Shown here piece by piece: positions 17,809-26,022 of a stretch of DNA of 64,000 nt. The first letter of the stretch is position 1; each line of letters begins with the position of its first letter. This stretch comes from SCUB01 sp041918675 (GTDB taxonomy: Bacteria > Pseudomonadota > Alphaproteobacteria > Rhizobiales > Xanthobacteraceae). The stretch spans positions 372,001 through 436,000 of the forward strand of contig JAYRVF010000011.1 in NCBI GenBank assembly GCA_041918675.1, written 5' to 3'. The position numbers were made by a program, and so were the translations under genes. The notes under the pieces were generated by a model. It had not been told where the DNA came from and made no database searches. It saw only the letters and a list, made by a program, of their open reading frames with translations.

Positions 17809-20718
17809 ATGATCGAGAAGAACTACCAGCCCTCCGCCATCGAGGACCGAATCTACAAGTCGTGGGAAGAGGCGGGCGCGTTTCGCTGCGGCCGCCCGGC
17901 GACGCGCGACGCGGAGACCTTCACCATCGTCATCCCGCCGCCGAACGTCACCGGCTCCCTGCATATGGGCCACGCGCTCAACAATACGTTGCAGGACGTG
18001 CTGTGCCGCTTCGAGCGCATGCGCGGCAAGGACGTGCTCTGGCAGCCGGGAACCGATCACGCCGGCATCGCCACGCAAATGGTCGTCGAGCGGCAATTGA
18101 TGGAGCGCCAGGAGCCGGGCCGGCGCGACATGGGCCGCGAGAAATTCCTCGAACGCGTGTGGGCGTGGAAGGCCGAATCCGGCGGCACCATCATCAATCA
18201 GCTAAAGCGGCTCGGGGCGTCCTGCGACTGGTCGCGCGAGCGCTTCACCATGGACGAGGGGCTGTCGCGCGCGGTGCGCAAGGTCTTCGTCGAGCTCCAC
18301 CGGAACCATCTGATCTATCGCGACAAGCGGCTGGTCAATTGGGACCCCAAGCTGCTCACCGCGATCTCCGATCTCGAAGTCCAGCAGGTCGAGGTCAAGG
18401 GCCACCTCTGGTATTTCAAATATCCGGTCGAGGGCGAGGAGGGGACCTTCATCACCGTCGCGACGACCCGTCCGGAGACCATGCTCGGCGACACCGCCGT
18501 CGCCGTGCATCCGGACGACGCGCGTTACGCCGATCTCGTCGGCCGGAACGTGATCCTGCCGCTGGTCGGGCGCCGCATTCCTATCGTCGCCGACGAATAT
18601 TCCGATCCCGAGAAGGGCACCGGCGCGGTGAAGATCACGCCCGCGCACGACTTCAACGATTTCGAGGTCGGCAAGCGCCACGATCTGGCGATGATCAACG
18701 TGCTCGACGTCGAGGGCCGGATGGCGCTTGTCGGCAACGAGGACTTCCTCGCGCATCTGCCGCCGTCGGCCGCGCTCGACGAAACGCTGGCGTTGCACGG
18801 GACTGAACGCTTCGCCGCGCGCAAGGCCATCGTCGCGCGCATGGAGGCGCTCGGCCTCGTCGACAAGATCGAGCCCAACGTTCATATGGTGCCGCATGGC
18901 GACCGTTCGGGCGTGGTGATCGAGCCGTTCCTGACCGATCAATGGTATGTCGACGCCAAGTCGCTGGCCGTGGAAGCGATCGCCGCGGTCGAGGACGGCC
19001 GCACCGTGTTCGTGCCGAAGAATTGGGAGAAGACCTATTACGACTGGATGGACAACATCCAGCCCTGGTGCATCTCGCGGCAATTGTGGTGGGGGCACCA
19101 AATTCCGGCATGGTATGGCCCGGACGGCAAGGTGTTCGTCGCCGAAAGCGAGGACGAGGCCGCCGCCGAGGCGCTCGCCTGGTACACCGAGACGGGCGAG
19201 CTGACGGTTCAGCAAGGCCACGACATCGCCGCCGATCCCGAGCGCCTCGGCAAGTTCCTCACCGAATATCTCGAACGCGACGAGGACGTGCTCGACACCT
19301 GGTTCTCCTCCGCGCTGTGGCCGTTCTCCACGCTCGGCTGGCCCGACGCGACGCCCGAGCTCAGGCGCTATTATCCCACCAACGTGCTGGTGACCGGCTT
19401 CGACATCATCTTCTTCTGGGTCGCGCGCATGATGATGATGGGCCTTCATTTCATGAAGGAGCCGCCGTTCGCGACGATCTACATCCACGCGCTCGTCCGC
19501 GACGAGAAGGGCGCCAAGATGTCGAAGTCGAAGGGCAACGTCATCGACCCGCTCGACCTGATCGACAAATACGGCGCCGACGCGCTGCGCTTCACGCTTG
19601 CGGCGATGGCGGCGCAGGGCCGCGACATCAAGCTGTCGACGCAGCGCGTCGAGGGTTACCGCAATTTCGCGACCAAGCTGTGGAACGCCTGCCGCTTCGC
19701 GGAAATGAACGGCTGCACGACTGTCGCGGGCTTCGATCCGGCCAAGGCGACGACGACGCTGAACAAATGGATAGCGCATGAATGCGCGCGCGCGTCACGG
19801 GAAGTGACCGATTCCCTGCTCGCGTTCCGCTTCAACGACGCCGCCGGCGCGATCTATCGTTTCGTGTGGAACGTCTATTGCGACTGGTATCTCGAACTGG
19901 CGAAGCCCGTGCTGACCGGCCCCGACGGCGCGGCCAAGAACGAAACGCGCGCCATGGTCGCCTGGGTGCGCGACGAAATCCTGAAGCTCCTGCATCCCTT
20001 CATGCCGTTCATCACCGAGGAATTGTGGAGCGTGACGGCCGAAGGCGGGCCGGCGCGACCGAACCTGCTTTCGATGGCGGCATGGCCAGAATGGACGGCA
20101 CTAGAAAGCGCGATTGCACCGGATGAACCGGACATGGGAATCGTAGTTGAGGCAATAAGCAGTGTTCGTGTGCTTCGAACGGATTTGCAGGTTTCCCCGA
20201 AAGAACAACTCACTGTAACAATTACCCAATTCAATACCGCAAATACGGCTGTCTTAACAAGCAATGTCGACAGCATCTCACGGCTCGCAAACACTTCGGT
20301 CTTGTTTGAAGGGGTGTCAACAAGCACAGAAGTCGGACAGTTTGTTCCGGCGACTGGCGTAGCGATTCAAGGTGTGTCTGGAAAGGGAAACGTCGGACAT
20401 TTGGCTACTAATATTGATGAGTCGACAGCGCGGGTGCAGACAAGTGGATTCAAGATCAGGACACCGGTTAGAGAAGGACTTCTCACAATATCATTGCCTG
20501 TTTCTTTCGACCCGATAAAGGAGCGCGCGCGGCTGGAAAAGGAGATCGCCAAGGTCGACGCCGACATCAAGCGCGTCGACGGCAAGCTCGGCAACGCGGA
20601 ATTCGTGCGCAAGGCGCCGGAGGAAATCATCGAGGGCGAGCGCGAGAAGCGCGAGGAGGCGATGGCGCGGCGGGCGAAATTCGCCGAGGCGCTGGCGCGC
20701 ATCAGGTCGGCGGGGTGA
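17809..20718 (+). CDS. valS: Valyl-tRNA synthetase with a low-GC internal patch
   Basis: Class I aminoacyl-tRNA synthetase charging tRNA-Val, 969 residues. HMGH is at residues 52-55 and KMSKS starts at residue 570. The editing domain (TTRPETMLGDTAVAVHPDD) lies between. The C-terminal coiled-coil arm begins ARLEKEIAKVDADI. ATG 17809 is chosen because MIEKNYQPSAIED is the normal N-terminus, although the frame opens at 17695. From about 20098 to 20518 (residues 764-903) base composition drops to about 48% GC, with AT-ending codons unlike the rest. The encoded segment is longer than usual between the anticodon-binding region and the arm, by my estimate 35-40 residues. The 3' end overlaps the convergent mpg gene by 17 bp. 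Confidence 0.93.
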   Translation: MIEKNYQPSAIEDRIYKSWEEAGAFRCGRPATRDAETFTIVIPPPNVTGSLHMGHALNNTLQDVLCRFERMRGKDVLWQPGTDHAGIATQMVVERQLMERQEPGRRDMGREKFLERVWAWKAESGGTIINQLKRLGASCDWSRERFTMDEGLSRAVRKVFVELHRNHLIYRDKRLVNWDPKLLTAISDLEVQQVEVKGHLWYFKYPVEGEEGTFITVATTRPETMLGDTAVAVHPDDARYADLVGRNVILPLVGRRIPIVADEYSDPEKGTGAVKITPAHDFNDFEVGKRHDLAMINVLDVEGRMALVGNEDFLAHLPPSAALDETLALHGTERFAARKAIVARMEALGLVDKIEPNVHMVPHGDRSGVVIEPFLTDQWYVDAKSLAVEAIAAVEDGRTVFVPKNWEKTYYDWMDNIQPWCISRQLWWGHQIPAWYGPDGKVFVAESEDEAAAEALAWYTETGELTVQQGHDIAADPERLGKFLTEYLERDEDVLDTWFSSALWPFSTLGWPDATPELRRYYPTNVLVTGFDIIFFWVARMMMMGLHFMKEPPFATIYIHALVRDEKGAKMSKSKGNVIDPLDLIDKYGADALRFTLAAMAAQGRDIKLSTQRVEGYRNFATKLWNACRFAEMNGCTTVAGFDPAKATTTLNKWIAHECARASREVTDSLLAFRFNDAAGAIYRFVWNVYCDWYLELAKPVLTGPDGAAKNETRAMVAWVRDEILKLLHPFMPFITEELWSVTAEGGPARPNLLSMAAWPEWTALESAIAPDEPDMGIVVEAISSVRVLRTDLQVSPKEQLTVTITQFNTANTAVLTSNVDSISRLANTSVLFEGVSTSTEVGQFVPATGVAIQGVSGKGNVGHLATNIDESTARVQTSGFKIRTPVREGLLTISLPVSFDPIKERARLEKEIAKVDADIKRVDGKLGNAEFVRKAPEEIIEGEREKREEAMARRAKFAEALARIRSAG

Positions 20719-21280
20719 AAGGCTTGCTCACGAAGCGCGAGCCTTTCAGTCCGTAACGCCACGGCAGGTCCGCGGCCTTGGTGATGCCGATGCGCGGGCC
20801 GGTGACGATCGGCGCGGGCGAAACAGGGGCGCGCAATTCGAACGGCGCGACGTCGATCGGAAGGCCGTTGTGTTTGATCGTGACGGCCAGCGCCTCGCAG
20901 AGCCTGCCGGGCCCGGCGCACAAAAGGCGCGGATCTTTCATGCCGCGCCGCCCGCGCATCAGCGCGAGGCCTTCGGTCGGCTCGATCGCGCGGATGAGAA
21001 CGGCGCTGGCCGATCCTTCCGCCTCGCAGACGAGATTCATGCACCAGTGCATGCCGTAGGACCGGTAGACATACACATGCCCCGGCGGACCGAACATCAC
21101 GGCGTTGCGTTCGGTGCGCCCGCGATAGGAATGCGCGGCCGGGTCGGCATGGTGATAGGCCTCGACCTCGACGATGATTCCGCCGACGCCCTTGACGAAC
21201 AGGCTTGCTCCGATCAGCTCCGGCGCGACCTCGTTCACGTCGCGGGCAAAGAACGCGCGGTCGAGGGCGCGCCCGGACAC
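20702..21280 (-). CDS. DNA-3-methyladenine glycosylase (AAG/MPG family)
   Basis: Base-excision repair glycosylase removing alkylated purines. About 192 residues, the usual family length, if translation starts at the GTG at 21280. The active-site strand GGIIVEVEAYHH contains the catalytic glutamate. SYRGRTERNAVMFGPPGHVYVY supplies the conserved Tyr/Arg and base-flipping region. The C-terminal half has GPRIGI and PWRY. The frame is open to 21574, but that would run over the divergent lipA start at 21450, so the GTG is preferred. No clear ribosome site decides this. It is convergent with valS and divergent from lipA. Confidence 0.87.
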   Translation of the reverse strand: MSGRALDRAFFARDVNEVAPELIGASLFVKGVGGIIVEVEAYHHADPAAHSYRGRTERNAVMFGPPGHVYVYRSYGMHWCMNLVCEAEGSASAVLIRAIEPTEGLALMRGRRGMKDPRLLCAGPGRLCEALAVTIKHNGLPIDVAPFELRAPVSPAPIVTGPRIGITKAADLPWRYGLKGSRFVSKPFTPPT

Positions 21281-21449
21281 GCGACCACGCGCGCGCCCGG
21301 TGGGGTCGGGGACAACCGCCGGTCGCCGCGATGATCGTTCGGAAGTGGCGATGCGCGACACCGCCGTGCTATAGCATTGCGGCGCGGCGGGCCGCCAGCT
21401 TCCGCGCCAATTCGCCGACCCACGGAACACCCCAACCAACGGAATCCGC

Positions 21450-22418
21450 ATGGCCGTTGTCATCGACACCACAGCCGATCCGCCGAGGCGCCCGCGCCAT
21501 CCAGAGAAGGCCAATCGGCCCGACGCCGAGTCGCCGCGCAAGCCGCCCTGGATTCGCGTGCGCGCGCCGGTCACGCGCGGCTATGCCGACACCAACGCCA
21601 TCGTGCGCGAAAACGGTCTCGTCACGGTCTGCGAGGAGGCGGGCTGCCCCAACATCGGCGAGTGCTGGGACAAGAAGCACGCCACCTTCATGATCATGGG
21701 CGACACCTGCACGCGGGCCTGCGCCTTCTGCAACGTGCGGACCGGCAAGCCCGCGCCGCTCGACCCGGGCGAGCCCGACCACGTCGCCGAGGCCACGCGC
21801 AAGCTCGGCCTGACCCATGTCGTCGTCACCTCCGTCGATCGCGACGATCTCGACGACGGCGGGGCGGCCCATATCGCGGCGACCGTGCGCGCGATCCGCG
21901 CGGCATGCCCGTCGACCACGATTGAGATCCTGACGCCGGATTTCCTGCGCAAGGACGGCGCGCTGGAGACGGTGGTGGCCTCGCGCCCGGACGTCTTCAA
22001 CCACAATCTCGAAACCGTTCCCTCGCGCTATCTCGGCGTGCGCCCCGGCGCGCGCTACTTCCACTCGGTGCGCCTGCTGCAGCGGATCAAGGAGCTCGAC
22101 CCGACGCTTTTCACCAAATCCGGGATCATGGTGGGTCTCGGCGAGGAGCGCAACGAAGTGCTGCAGGTGATGGACGATTTGCGCTCGGCCGAGGTCGACT
22201 TCATCACCATCGGGCAATATCTCCAGCCGACGCGCAAGCACCACGCGGTGATGCGCTTCGTCACGCCGGAGGAGTTCGCGAGCTACGAGCAGGTCGCCTA
22301 CTCGAAGGGCTTCCTGATGGTCGCGTCGACGCCGCTGACGCGCTCCTCGCATCACGCCGGCGAGGCTTTCGCCAGGCTGCGGGCGGCGCGCGAGAGCCTG
22401 AAGGACGCGCGGGCGTGA
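21450..22418 (+). CDS. lipA: Lipoyl synthase
   Basis: Radical SAM enzyme inserting two sulfurs into octanoyl-E2 subunits. 322 residues. The auxiliary cluster cysteines are C61, C66 and C72 (CEEAGCPNIGEC). The radical-SAM cluster CTRACAFC uses C87, C91 and C94. The conserved C-terminal RSSHHAGE motif is present, with its first serine corresponding to the auxiliary-cluster ligand. Followed after 37 bp by a COQ10-like gene on the same strand, a common alphaproteobacterial neighbour of lipA. Confidence 0.95.
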   Translation: MAVVIDTTADPPRRPRHPEKANRPDAESPRKPPWIRVRAPVTRGYADTNAIVRENGLVTVCEEAGCPNIGECWDKKHATFMIMGDTCTRACAFCNVRTGKPAPLDPGEPDHVAEATRKLGLTHVVVTSVDRDDLDDGGAAHIAATVRAIRAACPSTTIEILTPDFLRKDGALETVVASRPDVFNHNLETVPSRYLGVRPGARYFHSVRLLQRIKELDPTLFTKSGIMVGLGEERNEVLQVMDDLRSAEVDFITIGQYLQPTRKHHAVMRFVTPEEFASYEQVAYSKGFLMVASTPLTRSSHHAGEAFARLRAARESLKDARA

Positions 22419-22455
22419 CGGCCGGCCCGTCTCCGTTTCGCGGGCGCGCGCGCTG

Positions 22456-22923
22456 ATGCCGCAATTTTCCAACAAGCGCCTCGTCCGCCATTCGGCGAAG
22501 AAGATGTTCGATCTCGTCGCCGACGCGGAGAAATATCCGCAATTCGTGCCTCTGTGCCAGGCGCTGAAGATCCGCAGCCGCACGCCGAAGCCCGACGGCA
22601 CCGAGGTGGTGATCGCCGACATGACGGTCGCCTACAAGCTGATCCGCGAGACCTTCACCAGCCGCGTCACCATCGATCCCGGCAATCTGCGCATCCTGGT
22701 CGAATATCTCGAAGGTCCGTTCAGCCATCTGGAAAACCGCTGGACCTTCGCGCCGAGGGGGGAGGAGGCCTGCGACGTCGGCTTCTTCATCGGCTACGAA
22801 TTCAAGAGCCGGGTGCTTTCCGCGCTCATGGGCGCGATGTTTGACGCCGCTTTCCAGCGCTTCGCCGCGGCGTTTGAGAAGCGCGCGGACGAACTCTACC
22901 GACGGCCGGCGCCTTCTTCCTGA
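22456..22923 (+). CDS. COQ10/RatA-family START-like protein
   Basis: 155 residues of the polyketide-cyclase/START fold. The opening FSNKRLVRHSAKKMFDLVADAEKYPQFVPLC is the family signature; ENRWTF and GYEFKS follow. Mitochondrial Coq10 binds ubiquinone and supports respiration, and bacterial members have been called RatA. Position behind lipA supports a respiratory rather than toxin role, but this is inference. The last 98 bp overlap the convergent cinA gene. The overlapping part encodes the C-terminal helix and tail, which is needed for the fold, so the overlap looks real. Confidence 0.85.
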   Translation: MPQFSNKRLVRHSAKKMFDLVADAEKYPQFVPLCQALKIRSRTPKPDGTEVVIADMTVAYKLIRETFTSRVTIDPGNLRILVEYLEGPFSHLENRWTFAPRGEEACDVGFFIGYEFKSRVLSALMGAMFDAAFQRFAAAFEKRADELYRRPAPSS

Positions 22924-23443
22924 GCGGCTTGGGCGGGCGCGGGCCGCGGGCCAGTTCGCAAAGCATCTTCAGCGCTTCGACGACCGCGCGCCGGCGCACG
23001 GTCGATCGTCCGACCGCGCCCAGCCGCAATTCGCGGTGGACGATGCGGCCGTCGCGCGCCGCCGCCGCGACATGCACCAGCCCGACCGGCTTGCCGGGCG
23101 TCGCTCCGCCGGGTCCGGCGATTCCGGTCAGCGCGACGGCAAGATCGACCTTCGCCTTTTCCAGCGCGCCGACGGCCATGGCGAGCGCGACCTCGCGGCT
23201 CACCGCCCCGAACGCCGACAGCGTCTCGGCCTTGACCGCGAGCATGACGCGCTTGGCCTCGTTCGAATAGACGACGAAGCCGCGATCGAACACGTCGGAT
23301 GAGCCGGGCACCTCCGTCAGCGCCGCGGCGACGAGGCCGCCGGTGCAGGATTCGGCGGTCGCCAGCATCAGCTTGCGCATGCGGCAAAGATCGATCAGCG
23401 AACGCGCGAGCGCATGGAGCATCGCGCCGGGTTCGCCCGTCAT
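22826..23443 (-). CDS. pncC: CinA C-terminal-domain protein, nicotinamide-nucleotide amidase
   Basis: About 205 residues containing only the amidase domain of CinA, which deamidates NMN to recycle pyridine nucleotides. The core motifs TAESCTGGLVAAALT (near residue 29) and GIAGPGGATPGKPVGLVH (near 110) are intact. The C-terminus extends by a basic, probably disordered tail (RPPKPLRKKAP, then SQTPRR). That tail is antisense to the COQ10-like gene. ATG at 23443 overlaps the ispDF stop in an ATGA arrangement, indicating translational coupling in one operon. Confidence 0.87.
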   Translation of the reverse strand: MTGEPGAMLHALARSLIDLCRMRKLMLATAESCTGGLVAAALTEVPGSSDVFDRGFVVYSNEAKRVMLAVKAETLSAFGAVSREVALAMAVGALEKAKVDLAVALTGIAGPGGATPGKPVGLVHVAAAARDGRIVHRELRLGAVGRSTVRRRAVVEALKMLCELARGPRPPKPLRKKAPAVGRVRPRASQTPRRSAGKRRQTSRP

Positions 23444-24630
23444 GCGCCGCTCTCCGGGTTCGCCCAGGGCAGGCGTATGGTCGCGCTCGCGAGCGCGGCG
23501 ATGCCTTCGCCGCGTCCGGTGAAGCCCAGGTGTTCCGTCGTCGTCGCCTTCACCGCCACGCGGGAGACGGCGATGCCGGCGATCGCGGCGATGCGCGCGC
23601 GCATGGCCTCGCGATGCGGCCCGACGCGCGGGGCCTCGCACACGATCGTCACGTCGAGATGGGCGATCGCCCCGCCGCGCGCGGCGACGCGTTCGGCCGC
23701 GTATTTCAGGAACAGGTCCGACGAGGCGCCTTTCCAGCGCGGATCGCTCGGCGGGAAATGCGCGCCGATGTCGCCCTCGGCGAGCGCGCCGAGCAGGGCG
23801 TCGACCACCGCGTGCAGGCCGACATCGGCGTCGGAATGGCCGACCAGTCCGCGATCATGCGCAAGGCGCACGCCGCAGATCATGACGTGATCGCCCGGGC
23901 CGAAGGCGTGCGTGTCGAAACCCTGGCCGGCGCGGATGTCGCCTTGGGTCGCGGCGATGCGCGATTCCTCGCGAAGAAAATCCTCGGCCGTGGTCAGCTT
24001 CATGTTGCGAGCATCGCCCTCGAACGTCGCGACAGTCAATCCCGCCCATTCCGCGAGCGCGGCGTCGTCGGTGAAATCGTCGCGTCCGTCCTGGGCCGCG
24101 CGGCGGTGGGCGGAAAGGAGCGCGTCGTAGCGGAAGGCCTGCGGCGTCTGCGCGACGCGCAGCCCGGCGCGTTCGGGCGTGGCCGTGACGCGTCCGTGCC
24201 CGTCGACGACCTTGATCGTGTCGGCGACCGGAATGACGGGAATGGCCGCGCCATGGGCGCGGGCAGCCGCCACCGCGCGCGCAATCAGGTCCGGCGACAC
24301 GAAGGGGCGCGCGGCGTCGTGGACGAGCACGATCTCGGGAGGATCCGCGGCGAGGGCTTCGAGCCCGGCGCGCACCGAAGCCTGCCGCGTCGCGCCGCCC
24401 GCGACCGGAGCGCGCATGGATAAGCCCGAGGTCGCCGCGTCGAACGCGGCGCGATCTTGCGGATTGCAGACTGGCTGCACCTCGGCGATGTCGCCATGGG
24501 CGCAAAATGGTTCGAGCGCGCGCGCAAGCACGCTGCGGCCGCCGAGGTCGCGGAATTGCTTGGGTCCGCCGACGCCGGCGCGAAGTCCCCGTCCGGCGGC
24601 GACGATGACGGCCGCGGCGCGTTCAGACAT
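23440..24630 (-). CDS. ispDF: Bifunctional IspD/IspF of the MEP isoprenoid pathway
   Basis: A 396-residue fusion. The N-terminal cytidylyltransferase domain (IspD) has the CTP-binding AAGRGLRAG loop and HDAARPFV. The C-terminal domain (from about 236) is 2C-methyl-D-erythritol 2,4-cyclodiphosphate synthase (IspF), with GQGFDTHAF, the metal ligand LAHDRGLVGHSDADVGLHA and DIGAHFPPSD. The fusion is typical of many alphaproteobacteria. The ATG at 24630 is preceded by two copies of a 16-bp unit that each contain an ATG followed by the same codons as the gene start (see repeat). In most relatives ispDF lies next to dusB-ntrBC as here. Confidence 0.94.
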   Translation of the reverse strand: MSERAAAVIVAAGRGLRAGVGGPKQFRDLGGRSVLARALEPFCAHGDIAEVQPVCNPQDRAAFDAATSGLSMRAPVAGGATRQASVRAGLEALAADPPEIVLVHDAARPFVSPDLIARAVAAARAHGAAIPVIPVADTIKVVDGHGRVTATPERAGLRVAQTPQAFRYDALLSAHRRAAQDGRDDFTDDAALAEWAGLTVATFEGDARNMKLTTAEDFLREESRIAATQGDIRAGQGFDTHAFGPGDHVMICGVRLAHDRGLVGHSDADVGLHAVVDALLGALAEGDIGAHFPPSDPRWKGASSDLFLKYAAERVAARGGAIAHLDVTIVCEAPRVGPHREAMRARIAAIAGIAVSRVAVKATTTEHLGFTGRGEGIAALASATIRLPWANPESGA

Positions 24631-24662
24631 GAGGGCGTTCAGGCATGAGGGCGTTCAGGCAT
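24629..24662 (-). repeat. 16-bp tandem duplication of the ispDF start module
   Basis: On the minus strand the unit GCCTGAACGCCCTCAT occurs twice in a row (24660-24645 and 24644-24629). The first bases of ispDF (ATGTCTGAACGCGCC) are a third, diverged copy. Each copy brings an ATG (24662, 24646, 24630), all in different frames. The two upstream ATGs each open a seven-codon ORF whose stop lies a few bases inside the next ORF. Confidence 0.85.
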
Positions 24663-24845
24663 GGGTTGCGCGGAGCATGAACCGGATGGCTTTCGCGTAT
24701 GATCTGCGGCGGCGTCGCCTCGGTTGAGGCCGCCGGGCAGGACAATGCCCAGCGAAGCCAAGCACCGACAAGGGGTCAGGGGCCGAACGGCCACAATTAT
24801 TGCGTCGGCGCTCCAACCGCCAGAATTAAGCTATTGTGGAAAATT

Positions 24846-24859
24846 GTGCATTGCAGCAC
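24846..24859. promoter_or_regulatory. Inverted repeat upstream of the sigma-54 candidate
   Basis: GTGC-ATTGCA-GCAC, a 4-bp perfect inverted repeat with 6-bp spacer, 33 bp before the -24 element. The half-sites are oriented opposite to the NtrC consensus (GCAC...GTGC), so assignment as an NtrC box is doubtful. It may be a site for another regulator or chance. Confidence 0.25.
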
Positions 24860-24892
24860 TTGCGTTGTGGAGAGAGATTTGGTTAAACTCTA

Positions 24893-24906
24893 GGCACGTA
24901 AATTGC
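24893..24906 (+). promoter_or_regulatory. Candidate sigma-54 (-24/-12) promoter for dusB-ntrBC
   Basis: The sequence AGGCACGTAAATTGCG (24892-24907) matches the RpoN consensus TGGCACG-N4-TTGCW at all core positions except the first T. GG (24893-24894) and GC (24905-24906) are exactly 10 bp apart. Transcription would start near 24918, giving a 5' leader of about 90 nt to the dusB ATG. The surrounding 24780-24960 is AT-richer than the flanks. Autoregulation by NtrC is plausible. The remainder of the 378 bp gap shows only the ispDF leader repeats and the inverted repeat at 24846. Confidence 0.6.
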
Positions 24907-25008
24907 GATGCCTATTTCGAATGCAGGCGTTCTCCGGTCGGGTTGCGCGCTCCCAATGCTTCAGCCCTCCGGCGGCGTCGGGTGGGGACTAGCCCCGCGA
25001 AGGCGACG

Positions 25009-26022
25009 ATGACAGGTCAACTCACCATCGGCCCGGTACGGCCCGCCAATCCTGTGTTTCTCGCGCCGATGTCCGGCGTGACGGACGCGCCGTTTCGCCA
25101 TCAGGCCGCGCGCCTGGGCGCGGGTCTCGTCGTCTCCGAAATGATCGCCAGCGCCGACCTCGCCCATGGCCGGCGCATGTCCCGCCGACGCGGCGAGGCG
25201 ACCGGGATCGGCGCGCATGTCGTTCAGCTTGTCGGATGCGAGACGCGCTGGATGGAGGAGGGCGCGCGCATCGCCGAGGCCGACGGCGCCGCCGTCATCG
25301 ACATCAATCTCGGCTGCCCCTCGCGCCACGTCACCGGCGGCGACGCGGGATCGGCGCTGATGCGCGATCCCGATCACGCGCTACGCCTGATCGAGGCGAC
25401 GGCGCGCGCAGTCGCCGTTCCCGTGACCGTCAAGATGCGGCTCGGCTGGGACGAGCGATCGATCAACGCGCCGGAAATCGCGCGCGGCGCCGAGCGGGCC
25501 GGCGTCCGCATGGTCACCGTGCACGCGCGCACGCGCCACCAGTTCTATAAGGGCGCGGCCGATTGGCGCGCCGTCCGCGCGGTCAAGGACGCGGTGACGA
25601 TCCCCGTCGTCGTCAATGGCGACATCGTCTCGTTCGCGACCGCGCGCGAGGCGCTCGCCCAATCCGGCGCCGACGCCGTGATGATCGGACGCGGCGCGCG
25701 CGGCAAGCCCTGGCTGCCCGGCGCGATCGCGCGTGATCTGGCCGCGGGCCGAGCCGGTCCCGAACCCTCGGCCGCGACGCAGCTCGCCGATCTGCACGCG
25801 CTCCACGAGGCGATATTGCTTCATTACGGCGATGCCGTCGGGTCGCGTCACGCGCGCAAGCATCTCGGCTGGACGCTCGCCGCCATCGCGCGCGCGCTCG
25901 GCGCGAGCGAGGCGAGCGAGAAGGCGTGGCGCCATCGCATCCTGACGGCGCGCGAGGCCGGCGACGTGCGCCGCCTGCTCGACGCCGCGTTCGACGATCT
26001 TTCCGGAAAGGCCGCGGCATGA
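25009..26022 (+). CDS. dusB: tRNA-dihydrouridine synthase (NifR3/DusB type)
   Basis: FMN enzyme reducing uridine in the tRNA D-loop. About 337 residues. APMSGVTDAPFR is the N-terminal FMN/TIM-barrel motif, the catalytic cysteine is in NLGCPSRHVTGGDAGSAL, and VKMRLGWD and MIGRGARGKPW complete the family pattern. The start at 25009 (ATG after GAAGGCGACG) gives the standard length. The frame is open back to 24724, but that part is unlike the family. ATGA overlap with ntrB: this is the classic nifR3-ntrB-ntrC operon of alphaproteobacteria. Confidence 0.93.
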   Translation: MTGQLTIGPVRPANPVFLAPMSGVTDAPFRHQAARLGAGLVVSEMIASADLAHGRRMSRRRGEATGIGAHVVQLVGCETRWMEEGARIAEADGAAVIDINLGCPSRHVTGGDAGSALMRDPDHALRLIEATARAVAVPVTVKMRLGWDERSINAPEIARGAERAGVRMVTVHARTRHQFYKGAADWRAVRAVKDAVTIPVVVNGDIVSFATAREALAQSGADAVMIGRGARGKPWLPGAIARDLAAGRAGPEPSAATQLADLHALHEAILLHYGDAVGSRHARKHLGWTLAAIARALGASEASEKAWRHRILTAREAGDVRRLLDAAFDDLSGKAAA

